Part shown: positions 55,401 to 64,000 of the stretch, piece after piece
Layout: every line of letters begins with the position of its first letter
How positions within the stretch are numbered: position 1 is the first letter of the stretch
From: Meconema thalassinum
Taxonomy: Eukaryota; Arthropoda; Insecta; Orthoptera; Tettigoniidae
DNA: 64,000 nt
NCBI GenBank assembly: GCA_946902985.2
Contig: OX336397.1
Span: forward strand, 190,406,813 to 190,470,812
Direction of reading: 5' to 3'
The notes under the pieces: generated by a model
Database searches by the model: none
Told to the model about the DNA's origin: nothing
Seen by the model: only the letters and a program-made list of their open reading frames with translations
Program-made: the position numbers and the translations under genes

Positions 55401-56559
55401 AAATAACCAGATGATTGAAATTTAAATAATTTGATAAATTAAATTTTGAAATAAATCGATGAATTAAATAAGTGGATGAATTAAAGATTGAATAAATAAA
55501 CTGATTGAAATAAATTAATCGACGATTGTAATGATGATGAATAACTGAATTAGAAGGTGATAATTAATTAAAGAAGCTTATGATTAATGAATTTATATGG
55601 AATTAAATAAATTTAATTGAGAGATAATTCGAAGGAATTGCAACTTGAAATGTGAATTTAAATGATGTAATGGTGATGAATTAACGATTCTGACAGGAAT
55701 ATTTAGAATTTTGAAGTGAGAATTAATGTGAGAAATATTTAATTTTGATAATAATGATGATGATGGCCAATGAGAATTTGAATTTTCTGTAATTCACAGA
55801 TAAGAGATTAATGACGATGTAAATAATGTAAATTAATTATTCAATGTTTAGGAACATTTGATTAACATGTTCTACGTTCAAATTATACCATGCAAACCAT
55901 AATTTATGTGATATTTAATATGAGTGATTATTATATGTGTATGTTTAGACAGCTTAATAACTTAATTAAATCCACATTGATGTTAAATTAAAGAGAATTA
56001 GGTCTCAGGTTTCACAAATGTCAGTGACGAAAGACATAGTGCTACAGTGATCCTGAGAACCCAAGAGAACTTTATACATTTTTCTTGTTAAGTGGATTGA
56101 AATAGTTTTGCATTAGAAAGGAGATGGTTCGATTTTTGGACAATGACAATTTAACTTTGCATTCGACCATACTCTTAGGTAGGAATTATATTTAAAATGT
56201 CTGTCTGACTTTCAAAGTAAAATAAATTTGTTTTTATCTTAGTGGTGATCTGATGATGGTGTGATGTTCCTTTTTCTTTCCTTGTCTTGAGTAAGGCTTA
56301 TCCGGAAAGGAAGTGGTTTTGCTAGGAATTCAGTTGATGGCGCCCATTTATATTTGAATTATTTTTATTAACTTAAGCCCGTAACGACCCCTAGGGATAC
56401 TTTGTCTCGTGAAACCCACTGCTTTTTCGAGAACTCAGCTGAATTTCCGACACATTCCTTATTTGACTAGAGGTTCATTTAACTCCGCTCTGTCCTGGAA
56501 CTCCAGGGATGTGATGTTATAGCAGATGGGTCATCGCATCCCCAGGACGAACGGGCACA
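52452..56559 (+). repeat. Right (3') LTR
   Basis: 4108 bp, starting TGTACCCGATACG and ending CGGGCACA. It lacks the SINE found in the left copy: tttttctaataggag runs directly into tgatttgatt near 53800. It is followed by the GTAT target duplication. Confidence 0.95.
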
Positions 56560-56563
56560 GTAT

Positions 56564-56960
56564 CAATGAGATTATTTTTTTAACTCTTGGTTCGAGATAT
56601 CTTAACCCAACATTTATCATTGTTGCTTGTCCTTATTAACGTTGTATGGTAGCAAAGTAACTGCAGCTACGCCGCAAAGTCGCAACACACACACTCAATG
56701 CTAGTGACAATATGCTAGGCCCACGTTTTGCGAGTGTATTCTAACTGAAATGCTTTTTGATAAAAACTGCACAATATCTATCAGGTTTTTGCCATGTAGC
56801 TATGGACGAAAGAAAACTATGAATGCGGGGTTGAATTACCTTCAGCATGTTATTTTATTCCTTGATTCCTTCAGTGCAAGTTTACAAGCCATCTGTAAGA
56901 TATAATTCCACCCCCGCAAAGGAACATATACAGTATGTGAAACAAGTCATTTTATTGCAG
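56564..56960. other. End of intron 2
   Basis: Unremarkable sequence between the right LTR and exon 3. The short frame at 56847-57146 overlaps exon 3 in its reading frame but starts in the intron. Confidence 0.5.
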
Positions 56961-57062
56961 GACGATGCAGACCATCACACGGATATCAAGATTGAGGAAT
57001 CTTCAATTCCGGATATTGTTACATGCATCAAAACAGAAACTTCATCTTCAGATCTGAATGAG
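56961..57062 (+). CDS. Host gene coding exon 3
   Basis: The acceptor ttttattgcag is followed by 34 codons: DDADHHTDIKIEESS, IPDIVTCIKTETSSSDLNE, then a consensus gag|gtaagt donor at 57063. Phase 0 at both ends. It contains two psi-K-x-E motifs (IKIE, IKTE) and is acidic. It starts only about 400 bp downstream of the right LTR of the Ty3/Gypsy element, which therefore sits in intron 2 in the same orientation as the gene. Confidence 0.75.
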
Positions 57063-57169
57063 GTAAGTAACTTAATGCTTATTTTCAAGACATCTGCTTA
57101 TCTCCTAAAAGCATTTATGGAATTAGAGTTGTTTTCTCAAAATTAAGTTGATGACAACCGGAAGCGCTT

Positions 57170-57545
57170 GGCTGTTAGTACCTGTACAAATCTCCTTTGA
57201 AAATTGTGTGCTTCCGTACACTACCAGATACATAATTCATAGAGTTACTAGCTGCTCTTATCTCCTTTGCAAACTGTGTGCTCCTGTACTCTAGCAGACA
57301 CATAATTCGTAGAGTTACTAGCACTCTAATCTCCTTTAGAAACTGTGTGCTCCTGTACTCTAGCAGACACATAATCCGTAGAGGTACTAGCATGCTCTAA
57401 TCTCCTTTAAAAACTGTGTGCTCCTGTACTCTAGCTGACACATAATTCGTAGAGTTAATGGCATGCTCTAATATCCTTTGCAAACTGTGTGCTCCCGTAC
57501 ACTAGCAGGCACATAATTTTTACAGTTACAAGCTGCTCTACAAGA
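57170..57545 (+). repeat. 70-bp minisatellite in intron 3, five units
   Basis: tctccttt starts at about 57191, 57261, 57330 and 57401, with a tatccttt variant at 57472, giving spacings of 69-71 bp. Shared words include aactgtgtgctcctgtactc, tagcagacacataattcgta and gagttactagc. The units are diverged. No coding. Confidence 0.9.
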
Positions 57546-58442
57546 GACTTCCCATAGAGGCATTTCATTTACTCAATCTAACTTCTTTTTGAACATTAAA
57601 ATACTAAATTTCAGTCAATTGTGAAGAAATGCCATGCATAATATCCTGAAGGTTGATAGATTTATGCTTCATCCTCAAACGTTATGTACGTATGGGCAGT
57701 CTAGTAGCTTCTTACTCAATGTTTTGTGCACGTGTTGGACCGTAGGATTTGTTTAGGTCTATTCTATTGTTATTGTTTCTAGGGGCGGAACAGCTGGGTC
57801 ACCTGCCCCTCTCATATGGTCTTACGGCTAAAAAGAAAGTTCATTTGTCCTCAATCTTTAAAGCTATATTTTAAGTGGCTATGGATTAAGGAAAATAATA
57901 CTTTCCTGAGTAGATATTTTGGGATTTAGTAGCTCATTTTTTATCATACCAGCGGTATGTGTTATTCTTTTTACTAACGCATCAATGTGCTTTGCCAGGA
58001 GAGATTTTCATGTATTATTAGCCCTACGTATTTAACAGATGAGACCCTTATAACTGATTTCCAATCAGCATTATATTCTGAGTAAAGTCTAACTTCGATC
58101 TACGATTATATATTATTAAATAATTTGCCCTACAAGTTTGAAACGCACGGTTTTGAAACGTACGAGCACATTTACTGGAAAACTTCTTCTTGAGAAGCAT
58201 TTCCAATCGCTCTAAATTTAACGTGGTCTCTAAAAGTGTATTATAAGTTTCAGAACTTGGGATTATTTCCACTTATCTGTATAAAGTATATCTCTAGCAC
58301 AAGGATTTGATGGACAGTTGAAAGTCATTCAACGAATATATCTTCACTTCAGTTGAGTAGTGCTGTACTATTACATGGGTTGTCATTTGTGTATAATTAT
58401 AAGGTGATAACACTGACATAAATTATTCCATCTTATCCCCAG
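57546..58442. other. Remainder of intron 3
   Basis: No repeat or frame of note. It ends at the cttatccccag acceptor. Confidence 0.5.
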
Positions 58443-58501
58443 AATGTAAAAGAAGAAAATCAGAATGAAGAAGCATATGAAAGTGGAAGTCACTTAAATG
58501 A
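58443..58501 (+). CDS. Host gene coding exon 4
   Basis: The acceptor cttatccccag is followed by 19 codons plus two bases: NVKEENQNEEAYESG, SHLN, then ga|gtaagt. One psi-K-x-E motif (VKEE). The exon ends in phase 2, unlike the others, which suggests the next exon begins a different kind of module, possibly the zinc fingers; that is inference. No later exon was recognised by 64000. Confidence 0.7.
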
Positions 58502-60059
58502 GTAAGTGTTAAACTTACAAATTACATGTTCTTTGGTTAACCTTATATTTATCCTATTTGTAGGAATGTTTAGGCATTTCCTTTTTTTTAATAGGGGTGC
58601 TAAATATTCAGCTTCAAAATGAATCTCAGGCATTCCATACTATTAATTAAGCATTATTACATCATTATGATTTAGGGCAAACTCAAAAAGTATTTGTATA
58701 GAAAGTCTTAATAATGCCACAACATTTTGAGTGAGTTTCATTTTGTAACTGAGGGTAAAACACCCGCTTTATAATAATAATATATAAACAAAACTTAACA
58801 TACCGTAATTTATGTTGGTATTAAATTAAGTCCTATATCGCGAAACGCCTTGCCCTTTCTTTTCGTTGGCATAGTTCCAACATTAATCAACCACTGTTTT
58901 CTTAATATAACTTAACATAGTACAACATAATTTTACTTTACAATATGACACTATATTACTTTCGCTCACACGCAAATATTAGCAAAATGGCAACTGACTA
59001 GTGGTGTAGGCCTATTTTATAAAGGAGATGAGGGTGGAATGTGTCGCGGCCGTTTCGCTGACTCTCTTGTGGCTAACTGAACTGTTTACCAGTTTGCTCA
59101 TTCAGTAAGTGGTTAGTTAACGTAAAATTACATTACCGGCATGGAGGATGAATTTTAAAACATATCCCTATGTATGAAAGTTTAGATTACGTTCAAACCC
59201 AAGCATCGGGATATAAACATAACGATAAAACCCGACTCCAGTTGATCATATCCCCACAAAACATGTATATCAGGTCATGCCATGAACCATTGTCATCCAC
59301 TTAGAAACAAAATCACAACAACTAAGCTATCACTTCAATCTACGACACAAGAATAAAAGGCAAGACTGACATAGTTTAATTGTAGAGGCTACGTCATTTC
59401 TTTAAGAAATGAATTAATGACGTCGTGACGCACACTTTAAATCGCATTTATACACAAGAATTGTCAATAGATGCCCAGAAATTATTTTGGATATACTGTG
59501 TACATAGTGTAGAGAATTTTTAAATACTACTTCGGGGGAGGATTAAGCTAATGTATAGAAGTGAAACTAAGAGTGAAAGTTCAGAATAAATTGTTCCAGT
59601 TAAAATGTTGGACGCTAGAGGGGAGGCATGCAGTGGTATGCTGTGAGTTGGATAAGTGTACGCTGTGTAGTGTGCCAGCTTCAGTACATTATAACAGACC
59701 ATACTATATGTACTATGTGCTATGAACTGTACATTATAACAGACCACGCTATGTGCTGTACATTTTAACAGACCACACTATATGTAGTATATGCTATGTA
59801 CTGTACATTATAACAGACCACACTATATGTACTATGTGCCATGTACTGTACTATCAATCATCTCTACACAATCGGTTTAGCGCTAAATAGTGCTCTCCAT
59901 TCATCCTTAAGGTGTTCAACACTGAAGTATGTATATTCCAAGTAGGCTAATATATAGCGAATTAATTTGTGTCACATGAACATTGCTAGTTACTTGGTGT
60001 TCAGTTGCCCGTGCTCGTAAATAGCGGGGTCCTATCCCATGGGGTAACCTGCAATACAC
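58502..60059. other. Intron after exon 4, mostly nothing recognised
   Basis: AT-rich sequence with no further exon that I could support. It contains the 59.68-59.85 kb minisatellite. Confidence 0.45.
59683..59852 (+). repeat. Short minisatellite with ~30-60-bp units
   Basis: 'tacattataacagaccacac' with small changes occurs four times (about 59686, 59730, 59760, 59804), followed by tatatgtactatgtgctatg in the longer units. The second unit is shortened. Confidence 0.85.
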
Positions 60060-60570
60060 CCTGGGTCAAGGCCCTGCGTACTCCCGAACGAGTAATCGGA
60101 GAAAGTCGTGTGAGGGCTCAATCGAAAAGGTTCCATCCCCTCTATCTATAGGACAAGTCTTTTCTATCGGCGAAAATAACGATTTTTGGTGCGCATGCTC
60201 TTCTAAGATGGCGGGCGTTTCAAACGTTATGGTAGATGTCTCCATATCCCCTTCTCTACTCCCTATTCGCACCCCCCACCATTCCCTAAAATTCCAAACA
60301 TATTTTCTCCAAATTTAATTAGATTTATCCCAAAAGTTGCGCCACGTTCATCTCCGTTGACCTCCTTTGGTCAGTTTCTCTTCTATTCCAGATTTTTTCG
60401 ATTTATTTATTATTTAATATTAATTTGTTATTATTTATTGATGATCGATGTCCAAAAATATAACGGATGTCACCCGAACGATAATTGGAGAATGTCGTGT
60501 TAGGGCTCAAACGAAAGGTCTCCGTCGCCTCTGGCCATAGGACACGTCATTTTCCATTTCAATATATTTT
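60060..60570 (+). repeat. Repeat B, copy 1 (left of element A copy 2)
   Basis: Contains cgaacgagtaatcggagaaa, ggctcaatcgaaaagg, 'ctctatctataggacaagtc', 'ctcttctaagatggcggg', 'ttatggtagatgtctcca' and 'ctccgttgacctcctttggt'. All recur in the same order at 62395-62900. The first and last parts also resemble each other (cgaacgataattggagaatg), so the unit is internally repeated. Confidence 0.8.
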
Positions 60571-60717
60571 TAATGAAGTATTGGTTAGGTTAGGAATGAT
60601 TTCCACAAAGTCACGTAATATGACACCTAGCTGCCCGAGCGGTCGATCCAACATGGCCGCCGACTGATTGATTACTTAAATTCTTTTTATTTTATTTATT
60701 TTATATTTATTATTTTT

Positions 60718-62220
60718 AGCCTATTTTCAATTTTGAAAAAATAGGCTTATGAGATCACCTTTTGTCCGTGTGTGTGTGCGTGTGTGTGTGTCCCCCCCTA
60801 ATAAAATCTAAACGGCAGGAGCGATTTCAATGAAACTCGGAACGTTCATAGCACTATTCCCGGTGACCTCGACCGTGCCCTTCAAATTTTGTTACGACTC
60901 ACCATTCCAACATGGCGGCTGTGCGAAATATTTCACCAGCATTCAATATCTCCGAAACTATTGCCGATATTACCCTGACATTTTCTATGGTGATAGAGGG
61001 AACTACTATAAGTTCACTTATGTGACTTTTGAAAACCTGGTAACTACAAAACCAACATGGAGGCCAAGCGAATTTGCGACTTTTAAATAGACATTTCTCG
61101 CGATTTGACCAACCAAACGCAATGAAACTTGGTACAGTATATGCTTATATACATTGTAATGCACCAACATCTAACTTCGTTCAATTGTTTACATAATCAC
61201 AAGATGGCGGATGTGCGAAATATTTCACCGGCATTCTATATCTCTGGAACTATTAGCGGTATCTCCCTAAAATTTTGTACGGAGATAAAGGGCACTACTG
61301 GAAGTCCATCTATAAGACTTTTAAAAACCGGTTAACTACGAAACGAACATGGCGGCCAAGCGAATTAGAAAATTTTAAATAAACCTTTCTCGCGATTTAA
61401 TGTTCCAAGCTCACTGAAACCTGGTACAGGAAATATTCATACACATTGTAATCCACTGGTATCTAATTTAGTTCAATTGTTTACATAACCTCAAGATGGC
61501 GGCAGTGCGAATTTTAAAATTAAGTTTTTATTTCTTGTGATGTAGTCATGCGATCGAAGTGAAAGTTTGAATAATGAACCTACGCAATAATTTTCCTTTA
61601 ATGGTACATGACTCTATGGCCTATACATTTAACAATACAACATGGCGACCATCCGAAATATTTAGACGATACTGAATATCTACGAATCTATTTTAGCAAT
61701 CAAACTGCATTTTTTAATGTTCATAGGGGCTATGAACTTAAGTTCACCTATAGGACTTTAAATAACCTGGTGATCACAAATCCAACATGGCGGTGACGCG
61801 AATTATAAATATTCACATGGACGTTTCTCGCAATTTAACCATCCGAGTGCAGTGAAACTTGGTACAGTAAATCCTTATACGAATGTTAATCCACTGGCAT
61901 CTAATTTATTTCAATTGTTTCCATAACCTCAAGATGGCAGCTGTGAACAATTTTAAAATCTCCTTGTTTTTTCTTGTGTCCTAATTATGCGATTGAAGTT
62001 TGAATACTACACGTTCACAATAATCAGTATGTAACAGTACATAACTCTAGGACCTACATATATAAAATCCAACATGGCGACCATCCGAAATATTTAGTCG
62101 GTTCTTAATATCTACGAATCTATTACAGCAATCAAACAGAAATTGTGTATGTTGATAGTGGCAATTAACATAAGTAGGATATATGAAAATAGGCTGTATA
62201 GTTCTTCACGGAACTACTTG
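60718..62220 (-). mobile_element. Element A, copy 2 (inverted relative to copy 1)
   Basis: 1.50 kb collinear with the reverse complement of 7566-9088: agcctattttcaattttg at the left, gttcttcacggaactacttg at the right, and the same modules with CAAGATGGCGG and CAACATGGCGG words. The flanks differ from copy 1, which fixes the ends. It lies between two copies of repeat B. No coding capacity. Confidence 0.7.
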
Positions 62221-62394
62221 TTCATTATCGTATATTTACTATATAATTTATGTTTATTTATTATTTAATATTTATTTATAAATTTTTATTAAATATTTCT
62301 TATCGGCTATTATTATTAATTTTATTATCCATCGTGTAGGCTCGCTTTAAGCGGGTACCGGCATGTGAGGCTCGCTTAAAGTTCAACAAGTATA

Positions 62395-62900
62395 AACCTG
62401 TCCAGTTGCTCAATCGAAAAGGCTCCATCCCCTCTATCTATAGGACAAGTCTCTTTCCCCCAAGATAAGACCTACCCCCACCTACGATTTTTGGTGCTCA
62501 TGCTCTTCTAAGATGGCGGACTTTTCAAACGTTATGGTAGATGTCTCCAACCCCCCTTCTCTACTCCCTACTCCCAGCCCCCACCTTTCCCTAAAATTCC
62601 AAACATATTTTTCCAAATTTAAATTGGTTTAACCCAAAAGTCCACCATTACTTCCACATAATTGCGCCAGTTGCATCTCCGTTGACCTCCCTTGGTCAGT
62701 TTATCTTCTTTTCCAGCTTTGTTTTTTGATTTATTTATTTTTTAAGATTTATTTGTTATTTATTGATGATCGATTTCCAAAAATATAACGTATATCACCC
62801 GAACGATAATCGGTGAAAGTCGTGTCAGGGCTCAAACGAAAAGTCTCTGTCCCCTCTATCCATAGCACACGTCATTTTCAATTTGAATTTATTTTGATTG
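62395..62900 (+). repeat. Repeat B, copy 2 (right of element A copy 2)
   Basis: Direct copy of 60060-60570 with moderate divergence and small indels. It includes 'tgctcttctaagatggcgga' and 'aacgttatggtagatgtctc'. Its length and order match copy 1. Confidence 0.8.
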
Positions 62901-62975
62901 ATTACTTTAATTATTATTATATTTTTTATTTTTTTATTATCGTTTATATATATTTTGTATTTATTTATTATTTAA

Positions 62976-63010
62976 CTAGCTGAAGTACCTGTTCTTCGAA
63001 CGGCTTTTAG
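62976..63010 (-). mobile_element. Possible Helitron-type 3' end
   Basis: On the minus strand, ccgttcgaagaacagg can fold (gttc/gaac) about 9 nt before a terminal CTAG followed by T, the same layout as the confirmed end at 2502 but with different sequence. The rest of such an element was not delimited. Confidence 0.35.
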
Positions 63011-63142
63011 TACTTGCTGGCCTAAATCATTAATATATATAATTACACATTCCTAATGTAGTTATGTTATTTCCATGTTACCAACTACATGTGTAGACTA
63101 CATGCATTTTCACTCACCAAATTATTAATCAGAGGTAGGAAA

Positions 63143-63390
63143 GTGAAAATCCTTAGCCTGTTTTCAGTCGACCGACCGGGTCAGGGAATGGAATTAATGA
63201 AATCCCCATCTAACAGCAAGGATATGAACTGTGCCGGCTGCCGAAGCCTGTCGCACTCCCCTGGGGCAATGATTAATTGAATGACGCATGAAATGAAATG
63301 ATAGTGGATATTGTTGCTGGAATGAAATTGTGACAGGGAAAACTGGAGTACTCGGAGAAAAGCCTGTTGCCTCCGCTTTGTAGGTGAGAA
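63143..63390 (-). repeat. SINE, same family as 32727-33060
   Basis: Shares 'gaccgggtcagggaatggaa', 'gccggctgccgaagcctgtc', 'ctggggcaatgatta' and 'gacagggaaaactggagtac' with the copy at 32.7 kb, same orientation. The tRNA-like head seems missing: it stops near cctccgctttgtagg. Confidence 0.8.
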
Positions 63391-64000
63391 AGTGCGTTTA
63401 AATATTGGAAATAAATATCAGCTTCTATGTAGTAAAAGTTAAATAACCTGTCTTAAATATGGAACACCTATCGTTTAACGTCTTCATACTATATTTAACC
63501 ATATACACATTATGCTAAAAATACATCAAACTGGATAGCAATTATCATATCCGCAATAAGTAATATTGCGGAAACTACGTACCATGTCATGATAAAGAGT
63601 AACAGTAACGGAACAAACTTCAATCATCCCAAGTAATAACTAAGACACGTGAATGGCCAGCGTGGATGGGCCTACTTACCTTTATTTAGAGGTCCGCGTC
63701 GCTTCCACTGCAAAATCACCTCCAGATGACATGCCCCAACAGAAGAACACCAAAAGGGGTGGAAGGAAGGTGGAGAAGAGGGGAACGCACAGGCTATTCT
63801 ACAGACACCCCCTTCCAATAACTAATGGAATTGTCGCCGACGAAATAATGCCACAACAGTTGCTTAAAAATTTAAAATAAAAATTTAATTGTTAAAATTT
63901 AAAGGAACACCTCCACCAGAAAACAGAACATGCTTGCTTGCAAAGCAAAAAGAAAAAAGAAAAGAATTAAATTAAAATTAAAATGTTAAAGCCCAAAGAT
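63391..64000. other. End of window, nothing supported
   Basis: A 75-codon frame at 63653-63880 has no recognised motif and is not called. The last 150 bases are A-rich. Confidence 0.4.

Larger units (their letters stand above)
41959..56559 (+). mobile_element. Ty3/Gypsy LTR retrotransposon with 4.1-kb LTRs
   Basis: Two long direct repeats bracket gag and pol. The element is 14601 bp in total, with a 6049-bp internal region. The ends read TGTACCCGATAC ... ACGGGCACA, so TG...CA, and a 4-bp target duplication GTAT flanks it (41955-41958, 56560-56563). Pol order is protease, RT, RNase H, integrase, which is the Ty3/Gypsy order. There is no env-like ORF. The primer-binding site right after the left LTR is not obvious. 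The internal 5' region begins with a GA-rich run and then attggctttatccaactag. It sits in sense orientation in intron 2 of the host gene. Confidence 0.95.
25976..58501 (+). other. Host gene span: probable N-terminal part of a zinc-finger-type protein gene
   Basis: Four exons (25976-26057, 30705-30803, 56961-57062, 58443-58501) have good acceptors and donors and join without a stop into 109 codons plus two bases. Intron lengths are 4647, 26157 and 1380 bp, and all three internal junctions are phase 0. The product is acidic and hydrophilic with repeated I/V-K-x-E motifs. This is the pattern I know from N-termini of insect C2H2 zinc-finger proteins (IKSEPEW-like starts). No zinc-finger exon is visible before the window ends, so the C-terminus lies beyond 64000 and the family assignment is inference. 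The transposons listed below sit in the introns. Confidence 0.75.

Noticed and set aside
63653..63880. 75-codon frame near the window end as a further host exon
   Set aside because: No acceptor at its start, no psi-K-x-E or zinc-finger motif, composition not convincing.

Overview
The window looks like repeat-dense nuclear DNA of an insect. The evidence is clear GT-AG introns, tRNA-derived SINEs, RTE-like and CR1/Jockey-like LINEs, a Helitron, a Polinton relic, hAT and Tigger elements, a Ty3/Gypsy element with very long LTRs, and degenerate TTAGG telomere-type repeats. The SINE sequences feel polyneopteran (orthopteroid or blattoid), but that is an impression from memory and no species is claimed. 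There is no bacterial or organellar sequence.

Layout. 1-2500: dispersed repeats, including two copies of a Helitron-5'-end-like sequence. 2502 to about 7470: a decayed Helitron on the minus strand (OTU-like fragment, Rep, Pif1-type helicase). 7566-9088: a 1.5-kb element (called element A here), with an inverted second copy at 60718-62220; both carry many GCCGCCATNTTG-type motifs. 9640-10070: three 172-bp units. 10070-16225: about 41 copies of a 150-bp satellite that has a Pol III B-box-like sequence in nearly every unit. 16.2-20.3 kb: mostly unassigned. 20.3-21.0 kb: broken Polinton DNA polymerase B. 21.6-25.9 kb: telomere-like repeats, SINEs, an 85-bp-arm hairpin and a LINE tail fragment.

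From 25976 to 58501 I find one host gene on the plus strand, supported by four small exons with good splice sites and compatible phases. It encodes an acidic N-terminus with five psi-K-x-E motifs, of the kind seen at the N-termini of insect C2H2 zinc-finger proteins; no zinc fingers lie in the window. Its introns hold nearly everything else. Intron 1 contains a TIR/foldback element interrupted by an intact RTE-like LINE. The 26-kb intron 2 contains a broken CR1/Jockey-like LINE (itself hit by a SINE), a hAT element hit by a Tigger element, another SINE, and a 14.6-kb Ty3/Gypsy element. That element has two near-identical 4108-bp LTRs, a GTAT target duplication, an intact pol, a broken gag, and a SINE in its left LTR. 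Intron 3 contains a 70-bp minisatellite. Past the last exon are minisatellites, duplicated repeats around the second element A, a Helitron-like end and a SINE.

The main interest lies in the gene with one or two SUMO-type motifs per exon, the B-box satellite, the long-LTR element, and the datable nesting of insertions.
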